Shown here: positions 7,963 through 16,396 of the stretch, piece after piece | How the letters are laid out: every line of letters begins with the position of its first letter | Position numbering within the stretch: the stretch's first letter is position 1 | Source: an uncultured Bacilli bacterium | GTDB taxonomy: Bacteria; Bacillota_I; Bacilli_A; RF39; UBA660 | Direction of reading: 5' to 3' | Assembly: GCA_934090685.1 (NCBI GenBank) | Contig: CAKOJN010000004.1 | Coordinates: 1-64,000, forward strand | Length of the DNA stretch: 64,000 nt | The notes under the pieces: generated by a model | Told to the model about the DNA's origin: nothing | The model's database searches: none | The model's input: the letters and a program-made list of their open reading frames with translations, nothing else | Program-made: the position numbers and the translations under genes

Positions 7963-9428
7963 TTATATAATTTAAGTGGATCCATCATAACACCATTTTT
8001 ATACATAGTTAAGTGAAGGTGCGTACCAGTACATGAACCTGTACAACCCATTATACCTATAACTTGTCCTTTTTCCACTTTATCTCCTGGTTTTACCATA
8101 TATTTAGATAAGTGCATGTATACACTTGTATAACCACCATCATGATCTATCTTAACATTAGTACCTGCGCCACTATTCCATCCAGTTTGAGCTGATTTAA
8201 CAGTTCCGTTTTGTATAGCATAGATATTTCTTGATGATGTACCAGTAATATCAACTCCACTATGGAAATGTTCTTCTCCTCTAATTGGGTGAACTCTATA
8301 TCCATAATATGAAGATATTCTAAATGGCTTACTTGTAGGCCATGCCCAATATGTAGTATTTCCATAATATACAACATTTTTAGCACCTACTACTATTACT
8401 TTATCAACTGCTTCACTTATAACTTCATTACTAACTTGTGCACTCTTTAGAATTACACCATTCATCTCTTTAGTGGCAAATGTAACTTTACTTAATCCAT
8501 CTGAACCATTTTGTTTAACATACATATCATCAGCACTAAGAGATTTATCATATTCTATCTTAGTTTCATGCTTAATAGTTTGAAGTTCTGTATCAAATGA
8601 TTCAACAACTATATTAGCAATAGGTGATATAGGAGAAACTGTTACTTCTTGTCCTTCTGCTAAAAGAGCATTTTCACCAACTATATCAGGATTAGCTATT
8701 AAAAAGTCTGATACACCAAGTTTATTATTATAAGCAATTGTCTCTATAGTATCATTATCTTTTACTGTATATTTATCTGTTAAATTCGTAGTACCAAATA
8801 AGAAATATTGACTTAATTCATCAGAATCAGTAATTATTTCTTCTTCTGTAGATACATATGTCTTTTTTATAGTAACATTTTGATCAAAATAAACATCAGT
8901 AATTTCCATACCTTCTTCTTGTTTATTACTATATTTTCCAGATAAATAATTATTATATTCTTCTTCAGTTAAAAACGCTAATATAGTATTTTTAACCGCA
9001 ACATCTAAATCTTTTTTATTTAAAATATAAAACTTTTTTGAATCTTCCTCATCTTCACCTTTAACAGATACTTCATATCCTTCTATAGTGAATGGTGCTG
9101 AATCTTTTATCTCATCATAAATTTCTTTAGTAGTCATTAAATCATCATTATATGTTAATACTTCCTGTACTTCTAAACCTTCTGGTGGATATATTTTATT
9201 AACACCATATTTTTTCTTTATTTCATCTTGTTCTTTATCTATAAGGTCATATAATTCATCTTTAGATGTAATTAATCCTACTTTTTTATCTGACAAATAA
9301 ACTTGATAATACTTATTAACTTTTCTTTCTATAGGTTCAAATGTAATACACATATAAATTACTAAACATATAATTAGAAAAGTAAAAAATATTATTGAAA
9401 TAGATATTTTTTCCTTATTCATTCTCAT
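7959..9428 (-). CDS. Membrane-anchored LysM/M23 peptidoglycan endopeptidase
   Basis: A 489-residue cell-wall hydrolase with an N-terminal signal-anchor (about residues 8-30) and a long extracellular region. A LysM-type segment (YTVKDNDTIETIAYNN, near 220-265) is followed by a linker and a C-terminal M23 domain (about 385-489). The zinc ligands are present: His and Asp in FHSGVDI, and HLH at 470-472. M23 enzymes cut peptide crosslinks of peptidoglycan. The gene follows dnaB with a 14-bp overlap. ATG 9428 and ATG 9422 are both possible starts; GGAAG in the end of dnaB serves either. Confidence 0.88.
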   Translation of the reverse strand: MRMNKEKISISIIFFTFLIICLVIYMCITFEPIERKVNKYYQVYLSDKKVGLITSKDELYDLIDKEQDEIKKKYGVNKIYPPEGLEVQEVLTYNDDLMTTKEIYDEIKDSAPFTIEGYEVSVKGEDEEDSKKFYILNKKDLDVAVKNTILAFLTEEEYNNYLSGKYSNKQEEGMEITDVYFDQNVTIKKTYVSTEEEIITDSDELSQYFLFGTTNLTDKYTVKDNDTIETIAYNNKLGVSDFLIANPDIVGENALLAEGQEVTVSPISPIANIVVESFDTELQTIKHETKIEYDKSLSADDMYVKQNGSDGLSKVTFATKEMNGVILKSAQVSNEVISEAVDKVIVVGAKNVVYYGNTTYWAWPTSKPFRISSYYGYRVHPIRGEEHFHSGVDITGTSSRNIYAIQNGTVKSAQTGWNSGAGTNVKIDHDGGYTSVYMHLSKYMVKPGDKVEKGQVIGIMGCTGSCTGTHLHLTMYKNGVMMDPLKLYK

Positions 9429-10758
9429 CTTCCTTATTTATATAATTATCAAATGAACCAGTGTTCATTTTGAATATTAAATCAACTGCTCCAGTTTGAC
9501 CTGCTCTGTGCTTAGCAATAATTAATTTTATTTTTCTGTTGATATTTCCATCATATTTTCCATATTCATCACTATGTAGAAATAATACAATATCTGCATC
9601 TTGTTCAATAGAACCAGATTCTCTTAGGTCTGATAGTTTAGGTGTCTTATCGCCATCTTTTCTTTGCTCAACGCTTCTTGATAATTGTGCTAAAGCGATT
9701 ACTGGAACATCTAACTCCATTGCTAGTTTCTTAATATCACGACTTATTTCGCTTACTTCTTGTACTCTTTGACCTGCATATTTAGATGAACTTGATAATA
9801 ATTGCAAGTAGTCTATTACTATTAAATCAAGTCCAGTATCAGAATTTTTAAGTTTTCTACACTTTCTTCTAATTTCGCTTACAGTAAGTCCACCTGAATC
9901 ATCTATAAAGAACTTAGTATCAGAAAGTTCACTCATAGCTTCATTCCATTTTTTCCAGTCATTATTTTTAAGTTTTCCTGTTTTTAATACATCGCCATCA
10001 ATCTTACCAACGCATCCAAACATTCTTTTAGCTATTTCTTCTACACCCATTTCAAGTGAGAAAAACGCTATACTATTTTTATTCTTAATAGCGGCGTTCA
10101 ATGCTACATTTAAAGCAAAGGCACTCTTACCACAACCTGGTCTTCCTGCGACTATAATAACTTGTTTCTTTTGAAGCCCTCTTGTCATATTATCAAAATC
10201 ATAATATCCTGTTCTAATACCAGTAAAATCGGTTTTAGATTCAGCAAGAGCTTCCATATTTTTTTGTACATCCGGAAGTACATCTTGTATACTTCTAATA
10301 TCTTTTCCTAATCTGTCATTATAAACACTTAATATGTTTCTCTCTGCATTTTCTACTATATCTACAATACTATCTTGTTCTTCATAACATTCTTCTTGTA
10401 TTTTAGTAGTTTTATTTATTAAATTTCTTAAAATACTTTTTTCAAAAATAATCTTAATATAATAATTTAAATTAGCAGTTGAAGGTACAGAATTAATAAT
10501 ATCAGTAATATACTCAACTCCACCAACTTTAGATAATTCCTTATTTTTATCAAGTTCATTGCATACAGTAGCGGCATCAACAGGAATATTATTTGTATGT
10601 AGGTTTTTCATTGCCTTATATATTGTTCTATTTTCAACACTATAAAACATTTCATCAGTTACTTCATCCATTATTTTATCAAGAGCAGTTCTTTCTAGAA
10701 AACCACAGCCTAAAACAGATATTTCAGCATCTATATTTTGAGGTTCTTTTCTTGCCAT
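9415..10758 (-). CDS. dnaB: Replicative DNA helicase DnaB
   Basis: A 447-residue hexameric helicase that unwinds the replication fork (called DnaC in B. subtilis). The N-terminal DnaG-interacting domain (1-~150) is followed by a RecA-like domain with Walker A GRPGCGKS at 205-212, Walker B LIVIDYLQLL, and the DnaB-specific LRESGSIEQDAD segment. Length is typical. It is preceded by rplI with only 3 bp between, the conserved Bacilli order rplI-dnaB. Confidence 0.96.
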   Translation of the reverse strand: MARKEPQNIDAEISVLGCGFLERTALDKIMDEVTDEMFYSVENRTIYKAMKNLHTNNIPVDAATVCNELDKNKELSKVGGVEYITDIINSVPSTANLNYYIKIIFEKSILRNLINKTTKIQEECYEEQDSIVDIVENAERNILSVYNDRLGKDIRSIQDVLPDVQKNMEALAESKTDFTGIRTGYYDFDNMTRGLQKKQVIIVAGRPGCGKSAFALNVALNAAIKNKNSIAFFSLEMGVEEIAKRMFGCVGKIDGDVLKTGKLKNNDWKKWNEAMSELSDTKFFIDDSGGLTVSEIRRKCRKLKNSDTGLDLIVIDYLQLLSSSSKYAGQRVQEVSEISRDIKKLAMELDVPVIALAQLSRSVEQRKDGDKTPKLSDLRESGSIEQDADIVLFLHSDEYGKYDGNINRKIKLIIAKHRAGQTGAVDLIFKMNTGSFDNYINKEDENE

Positions 10759-10761
10759 AAT

Positions 10762-11205
10762 CTACTCCTGTTTAGTCAAAACTATATCAAATTCAAATTT
10801 TACTTTTTTGTGTAGAGTTATTAGTACTTTATGTGTACCAAGACTATTAATATCTCCATCTATAGTAATTTTTTTCTTATCAATGTTATACCCCATTTTA
10901 CTAAACTCTTCACTTATTTGCTTAGTACTTATATTACCAAATACTCTATCTTGAGAACCAGTTTTAACTTTAAATACTATTTTTTTACTTTGAAGTTCTT
11001 TCTTCAATTTATTGCATTCATCAATTAATGCCTGTTCTTTTGCTTCTCTATCTTTAATTTCATTATCAAGAACATTCGCACTCTTAGATGTATATGGTAC
11101 TGCTAAACCTTCATTAATTAAAAACTTAGCATATCCATCTTTAACTTCCTTTATTTCATCTTTATGTGCTTGTTTTTTAACATCTTTTATAAATATTACT
11201 TTCAT
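10762..11205 (-). CDS. rplI: 50S ribosomal protein L9
   Basis: A 147-residue bL9 protein. The N-terminal rRNA-binding domain begins MKVIFIKDVKK and contains the segment VKDGYAKFLI. A charged connecting helix and a C-terminal domain follow. I place the start at ATG 11205. An in-frame GTG at 11223 lies inside the GGAGGTG ribosome binding site and would add six foreign residues before the conserved MKVI start. First gene of the operon running to ung. Confidence 0.95.
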   Translation of the reverse strand: MKVIFIKDVKKQAHKDEIKEVKDGYAKFLINEGLAVPYTSKSANVLDNEIKDREAKEQALIDECNKLKKELQSKKIVFKVKTGSQDRVFGNISTKQISEEFSKMGYNIDKKKITIDGDINSLGTHKVLITLHKKVKFEFDIVLTKQE

Positions 11206-11324
11206 ATGTTTATACACCTCCACATGAATTTATTCACTAATATTATAGCATATATGAAAATAAAAAAAAAGTTGAAAATATACTTAAACTATTATATAAT
11301 TAAAATGACAATAATGGAGGATAT

Positions 11325-12731
11325 ATGAGTGACATTACATTAGATAAGGTAAAACAATTTGAATCATTAGTTATTAAATGTTTGTTAAGTAAATATGGAA
11401 GTAACTTACCTCAAAATAAAATTGAATTGTTAAATTCAAGTAATTTTGTTACATCAGAAATGATAACTGGTGTATCTTCTATTGAAGAAATTCAAGGTTT
11501 AATAATTAGAAAAGTTATAAAAAATGTAATTGATGTTACTTGTACAAAAGAATTGTTAGTAGATGGTGATAAAGTACTTTTACCTTATGGAGAAGATCTT
11601 GAAAATGGACTTATTGAGTACTATACAGAACAACTAGCTAGTAAATATAATATCAAAATTAATGAAATAGATGGATTAAGTGATAACATCGAAATGATTA
11701 GAAAACTTAATGAAAGATTAGATAACGGTCTTGATAAAATGGTATTTGAAAGTGACGCTATTAAGTTATTAAACAGTGCCCAATTACAAGAATTAATAGA
11801 TAAAAATGATAACTTAGCAATAGAAAGATATGTAAAACAAAAAGACGCTATTTTAAATGCAAATAGTCAATTAGATCAAGAACAATTAGATACGATTAAT
11901 GGTGAACTTAGTGATAAATCAAGATTACAAATTGTTTATTTAAATGGTAAACAACACATTAAGTATGTTGATAAAAATGGTGATGTTCATTTAATTGAAA
12001 CAAAAGATCCACAAATAATTTCAAAAGCATATAAAGAAAAAATGACTATATTTAACGCCAGTAATATGTTAGACGTTGATGATTTTTTTGAAGAATTAAA
12101 AGATATAAATGATGAAATTGAGTTGAAACCTTTAGAAGATAAAGATTTAGACACCATGACAAGTCAAGAAATTGATATGTTAGATTTTGTTCATTCAAAT
12201 AAAAAAATAACTGAAAAAGCAAATGATGAAAAAATAACTCACTCAGAAGATAGTACTATTCATGTAATAGAAGCAACAAATGAAATAGTAACTACTGAAA
12301 AGAAATACGAAGATTCTGATATAAAGTCAAAAATAATTGCGAATGATGTTACTGGTCTTAATGCAAATGGAAGTTATGAATATTCACAAGAAGTTACTAA
12401 CAATGATGAAAGAATTATTTCAAGAGAAGAAGCACAGGTATTATATGATAAATTTGATTCTGGAGAAAAACTTACATTAGATGAACTAAGAGCACTTAGA
12501 ACATATGAAAAAAATAAAAGAAAATTAAATCAAGAAGATGCTCTTAGTGCTGAAGAAATTGCTCAAATGCAATTAGAAGATTTAAAACAAATTAAAAGTG
12601 AAGAATCCGGATACAAACTAGTTCCAAAATACTATGGATATGTACGAGGAATATTAATGGTATATATATTGATAGTAAGTGGATGTATTGGACTTGCATT
12701 AGGTACCTTATTATTTAGGATTATGAATTAG
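11325..12731 (+). CDS. Hypothetical protein with C-terminal membrane anchor
   Basis: A 468-residue, strongly acidic and helical protein of unknown function. There is no signal peptide. One hydrophobic segment near residues 442-464 precedes only a few residues (FRIMN), so it is probably a tail-anchored protein with a large cytoplasmic part. The region around 170-260 contains LQIVYLNGKQHIKYVDKNG, which may form a small beta structure. The rest is low-complexity Asp/Glu/Lys/Asn. A conserved-looking block near 375-410 (ISREEAQVLYDKFDSGEKLT) precedes the anchor. It is monocistronic, divergent from rplI, with TATAAT and a GGAGG site upstream and a hairpin downstream. I do not recognise the family. 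Confidence 0.7.
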   Translation: MSDITLDKVKQFESLVIKCLLSKYGSNLPQNKIELLNSSNFVTSEMITGVSSIEEIQGLIIRKVIKNVIDVTCTKELLVDGDKVLLPYGEDLENGLIEYYTEQLASKYNIKINEIDGLSDNIEMIRKLNERLDNGLDKMVFESDAIKLLNSAQLQELIDKNDNLAIERYVKQKDAILNANSQLDQEQLDTINGELSDKSRLQIVYLNGKQHIKYVDKNGDVHLIETKDPQIISKAYKEKMTIFNASNMLDVDDFFEELKDINDEIELKPLEDKDLDTMTSQEIDMLDFVHSNKKITEKANDEKITHSEDSTIHVIEATNEIVTTEKKYEDSDIKSKIIANDVTGLNANGSYEYSQEVTNNDERIISREEAQVLYDKFDSGEKLTLDELRALRTYEKNKRKLNQEDALSAEEIAQMQLEDLKQIKSEESGYKLVPKYYGYVRGILMVYILIVSGCIGLALGTLLFRIMN

Positions 12732-12752
12732 ATAACATTGGTTATCTTTTTT
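12731..12752 (+). terminator. Terminator of the tail-anchored protein gene
   Basis: GATAAC (12731-12736) pairs with GTTATC (12741-12746) around ATTG, followed by six T residues. It starts at the stop codon. Confidence 0.65.
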
Positions 12753-12930
12753 AATTTACTTTATATATTATCATCGCAGAAAAACAATATACTTGTTCCT
12801 CACTAAATATTGAAACCGCTGTTCTAAATTGAATATCAAGTATTTCATAATCTATACTAGATAAAAAATTATTAACACTATTTTCTAAATCTTTTTCATG
12901 ATTTTCATCAATTATTTTAACTTTAATCAT
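12751..12930 (-). CDS. Sporulation protein Cse60 family
   Basis: A 59-residue protein matching the Cse60 family, small sporulation-associated proteins known in Bacillus. IKVKIIDENHEKDLE at the start and VYCFSAMIIYK near the end are the conserved blocks. Its molecular role is not established. I choose ATG 12930, preceded by GGTGA; the upstream TTG/GTG codons at 12942/12939 overlap that site. It is a single gene, convergent with the tail-anchored protein gene. Confidence 0.75.
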   Translation of the reverse strand: MIKVKIIDENHEKDLENSVNNFLSSIDYEILDIQFRTAVSIFSEEQVYCFSAMIIYKVN

Positions 12931-12962
12931 ACTTTTCACCAATTTAATAATAACATTTCAAT

Positions 12963-12991
12963 AAAAAAAATAATGTCGTATATTGACATTA
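12963..12991 (-). terminator. Bidirectional terminator between yihY and cse60
   Basis: TAATGTC (12971-12977) pairs with GACATTA (12985-12991). On the minus strand it is followed by eight T residues, ending the ligA-yihY operon. Confidence 0.75.
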
Positions 12992-13852
12992 CTTTTTATT
13001 TTTATTAACTTTTTTTCTTATTTCATCAAGTTTTATAGAATTTGTTTTCTCAAGTCCCTCATCGTAAGATAATCTATTCATACTTAAACCAAGAACAAAT
13101 ATATATGCAAGAGCATAGAACCATAAAAGTAGCACAACAATATTCGCTAAGTTACCATATACTAAATCATATCTTGCTATATTATTAACATAATATGAAA
13201 AACAGAATGTTAAAAGTAACCAAGAAATAGTTGTAAATAATGCACCTTTAATCATATATTTACTAGGTATTTTTTCATCTGGTGCAATTACATATACTAA
13301 TTTTATGAATAAATAAACTACAATTAATGAAACAGGAACTCTAAGTATAAAATATAATGTATCAACAATTATTTGATTATCAGCAATTATAGATGTAAAT
13401 GAACCTATAAGTGATATTATCGCACTACCAAGTACTTGTACAATCACAATAAAACCAAATAGTAAAACTATACAGAATGTTAAAAACACTGCTTTAATCA
13501 TTCTTCTTAAAAATGATGAATTATCTAGTCCATATATTGTATTACTTGCGATTATTATTGCATTACATCCATTAGCAGCAACAGTAAAACCAACTACTAA
13601 AGTAATAACAGAATCCATGGATATAGAATTTGTAAGTACTGGTTGTAATAAGTCAACTACACCTTTTGGAAAAGTTTCACTTAGAAAATTATTAATTATA
13701 TCCATAGGTAAATGAAACTGTGTAGATATATAAAATATTAAAGTCAAAATTGGTATAATTGCCATAAAGAATGAAAATGCAAGATTACCAGGTAATATAC
13801 TCATTTCACGTGCAAATACTAATTCTTTAAATTCTTTTATTTTGTTTTTCAT
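12989..13852 (-). CDS. YihY/BrkB family inner membrane protein
   Basis: A 287-residue polytopic protein with about six membrane segments. AREMSILPGNLAFSFFMAII near the start, followed by PILTL, and a late block with LLWFYALAYIFVLG, are characteristic of the YihY/UPF0761 (BrkB-like) family. Older names suggested a ribonuclease or serum-resistance role, neither well supported; the biological function is uncertain. A short Lys-rich cytoplasmic tail ends the protein. It overlaps the diguanylate cyclase gene by 4 bp and is the last gene of the operon starting at ligA. Confidence 0.85.
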   Translation of the reverse strand: MKNKIKEFKELVFAREMSILPGNLAFSFFMAIIPILTLIFYISTQFHLPMDIINNFLSETFPKGVVDLLQPVLTNSISMDSVITLVVGFTVAANGCNAIIIASNTIYGLDNSSFLRRMIKAVFLTFCIVLLFGFIVIVQVLGSAIISLIGSFTSIIADNQIIVDTLYFILRVPVSLIVVYLFIKLVYVIAPDEKIPSKYMIKGALFTTISWLLLTFCFSYYVNNIARYDLVYGNLANIVVLLLWFYALAYIFVLGLSMNRLSYDEGLEKTNSIKLDEIRKKVNKNKK

Positions 13853-15885
13853 TTTTGACTACCTTTAGATTTCTTAATCATCATAAGTGAATCATTAATC
13901 GCATCATCAATAGTAGTTTGCTCACTATTAATCATTGAATATCCAATAGATACTCCATAATCCCTATTTGATAATGAACTTTGAATCTCACGATTTAACT
14001 TATGAATATAAGAACCTACTTTCTTTTCATCATATCCAACTAAATAAATCATAAATTCATCACCATCAGTTCTTAATATTTCTGTGTTATCTTTTTGTGT
14101 TCTTATAAGTACTGATGCAACTGATCTTATCTGATTATCTCCAGCTTCATGACCATATTTGTCATTTAAAGTCTTTAATTTATTAATATCTATTACAATA
14201 ATTGCTTGTGGATATAATTTACTTGAATTCCAAAATTCTATATTATCATTTAAATAATTTCTATTCTTTAAATTAGTCATTGCATCTAAATAATATAATC
14301 TATCTTCTTTTTTAGCCTTTTTCTTATATAATGAATTTCTTAAAATTCCATAAGTAACAAAAGTTATTATAACAATTGCAATAATTATATATATTAAATT
14401 AGACATTATAAATCCAAATACTCTATTATTTTTTAAAGTAGTTATTACTCCTACTACACTTTCATTCTTCATCTCATTTGAACTTAATGTACTTAAATAG
14501 AAATCAAACACGTTATTAAATGCAGTATTATCTTTTTTTAATAAGAATGAATTATTTAATCTAACAGTATCTATATATCTAATACTATAATTTTTAAGTT
14601 TAGAATCTTTATAGTAATCATAAACTTCTTTTTCAATAATTATTATTGAATCTTTATCTATATTTTTTAGCAATGTTTTAATATTAGCATAATCTTTAAT
14701 TTCAAATAAATTTTTACTTGCCATATTATATTTCAAATTCATTGTTGATAGCATGTTAACATTTGAGTTAACAAGACTATATAATGAATTTACTACTATA
14801 TTATTATCAACATGAGCAAGTACAACATATTCAGTAGTTCCAAGTGTTCTAGTACTAGTATAATTATCTGAATTTAAAGAATAATAGTTTAAAACTAAAT
14901 CTACTTTAGATGAACTCAATGCAGAATTTAATTTCTTAGTATCATCATATTCAATATATTTATATGTTACACCTGTCATATCTGCAAATTTAGATAAATA
15001 AGTATCTGTAAGACCAGTAAATTTATTATGTATCATTCCTTCATATGGAAGATTAGTTACATAACCAACTATTAAATCCTCATTAGTTATAGCCTCTTTA
15101 TCCATTTCAGAATAATTCTTAGATGTAAAGTATAAATCTAAAAAATATTCATTGATTTTACTCTTAGCAGTCTCTTCCCATCTGTAATAGAATTTAGAAG
15201 CAACACTGCTAAGTACACTATCTTTATCATTTAATTCTAAACAATAATATGAATATAACCCATCCAAATGATATATTATTTCATATTTATTAGATATTAT
15301 TTTATCCAAATATCTATACATAGGGATTATCATATATTCAATTTCATCATTTTGATAATACGCCATTAAATCATCTATATCATCATATTCAGTTAAATTT
15401 ATGCTTTTATATTCAGTTAAATAATATGAAATAGATTCTATATCAGAAGATAATACACCTATCTTTTTATTATTTAAATCTGTAAGTTTATTAACTGAAT
15501 CCATTTGTCCAACAACAATAAAATGATCTTTGTATATTACAGTATCTTTATCATCTATACTGTTTTTATTCTTAAGTTTTATTGTATCATTTGCTTCAGT
15601 AGAAATAACATTTAATGTAAGATTAGTATCCTCTTTAAGTGCTTTTATATAATCATTGAACACACCACTACCATTACTAGAAAAAATAGGTAAGTTAGGT
15701 TCAATATATACGTCTAATGACTTTGATGCATTATCATTTATCCATTTTTTTTCTGCAAAACTATAATTATTTACTGTACTAGTTATATAATATAATGTTC
15801 CAAAAAAAGCAAATACAATAAATACTATTACTGAAAACACTATTATAGTTGTTTTTTTCTTTTTATTATTTTTCATTAACTTCAT
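13849..15885 (-). CDS. Membrane diguanylate cyclase-like protein with solute-binding sensor
   Basis: A 678-residue signalling protein. A membrane segment near residues 12-32 is followed by a long extracellular region with two repeats resembling family 3 solute-binding proteins (SLDVYIEPNLPIFSS near 50 and IVGYVTNLPYEGMIH near 270). A second membrane segment lies near 495-515, and a cytoplasmic GGDEF domain occupies about 530-675. The signature is DGDEF at 607-611 rather than GGDEF, and no RxxD inhibitory site is seen five residues upstream. GGDEF proteins make cyclic di-GMP; a first-position change may lower or abolish activity, so it could be an enzyme or a sensor. It lies 4 bp after the small membrane protein gene and overlaps yihY. 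Confidence 0.8.
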   Translation of the reverse strand: MKLMKNNKKKKTTIIVFSVIVFIVFAFFGTLYYITSTVNNYSFAEKKWINDNASKSLDVYIEPNLPIFSSNGSGVFNDYIKALKEDTNLTLNVISTEANDTIKLKNKNSIDDKDTVIYKDHFIVVGQMDSVNKLTDLNNKKIGVLSSDIESISYYLTEYKSINLTEYDDIDDLMAYYQNDEIEYMIIPMYRYLDKIISNKYEIIYHLDGLYSYYCLELNDKDSVLSSVASKFYYRWEETAKSKINEYFLDLYFTSKNYSEMDKEAITNEDLIVGYVTNLPYEGMIHNKFTGLTDTYLSKFADMTGVTYKYIEYDDTKKLNSALSSSKVDLVLNYYSLNSDNYTSTRTLGTTEYVVLAHVDNNIVVNSLYSLVNSNVNMLSTMNLKYNMASKNLFEIKDYANIKTLLKNIDKDSIIIIEKEVYDYYKDSKLKNYSIRYIDTVRLNNSFLLKKDNTAFNNVFDFYLSTLSSNEMKNESVVGVITTLKNNRVFGFIMSNLIYIIIAIVIITFVTYGILRNSLYKKKAKKEDRLYYLDAMTNLKNRNYLNDNIEFWNSSKLYPQAIIVIDINKLKTLNDKYGHEAGDNQIRSVASVLIRTQKDNTEILRTDGDEFMIYLVGYDEKKVGSYIHKLNREIQSSLSNRDYGVSIGYSMINSEQTTIDDAINDSLMMIKKSKGSQK

Positions 15886-15889
15886 AAAT

Positions 15890-16348
15890 TCACCATACTA
15901 CTTTTAAACTACTTGAGCTTTTAGAACCAAATACAGGGAAGTTCTCATTACTTTCTGTTCCTGAATAAGTTAATATAAATTGCACATCATAATATTTTAA
16001 ATTTTCTTCCCCAATTTTTTCAAGTGCTTTAACTGCAATATCTTGTGCTTGTGACACTTTTATAGAAGAACCAAAATCTATATTAATATATATAACTTTT
16101 CCTTTAACATCTACAGTAGTTTTACTAACTTCAGAATTATCATTAAATACAGATTTAATATCATCATTAAGTGTCTTAGAAAGTGGATATTTATCAATAT
16201 CATCTAATCTATCACCATATTTGTTGTTTCCTGCACCTGAATAAAAATATTTATAAAACCCAAAACCTAATACTAGGAAACATACTAATAAAAGTCCTAA
16301 TAATCCCCATAATACTTTATTATTTTGTAAGTTTTTTCTTTTGCTCAT
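15890..16348 (-). CDS. Small single-pass membrane protein, unknown
   Basis: A 152-residue protein with a short basic N terminus, one membrane segment (about residues 13-33) and an extracytoplasmic domain of about 115 residues. That domain has alternating polar and hydrophobic strands (DVKGKVIYINIDF, VQFILTYSGTE) and ends SSLKVVW. No family recognised. It lies between ligA and the diguanylate cyclase gene and is almost certainly cotranscribed with the latter (4-bp gap), so a link to signalling or the envelope is possible but unproven. Confidence 0.65.
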   Translation of the reverse strand: MSKRKNLQNNKVLWGLLGLLLVCFLVLGFGFYKYFYSGAGNNKYGDRLDDIDKYPLSKTLNDDIKSVFNDNSEVSKTTVDVKGKVIYINIDFGSSIKVSQAQDIAVKALEKIGEENLKYYDVQFILTYSGTESNENFPVFGSKSSSSLKVVW

Positions 16349-16396
16349 TTAATTTAACACCTTCCTTTGGCTTTATTAATTATACTATATTTTATT

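Noticed and set aside
8147..8386. A 79-codon frame inside the M23 peptidase gene
   Set aside because: It overlaps a gene with intact catalytic motifs on the same strand in another frame and has no recognisable content.
13849..15885. Frameshift or split gene in the diguanylate cyclase-like protein
   Set aside because: The frame is open throughout with both membrane segments and the full GGDEF domain in order.
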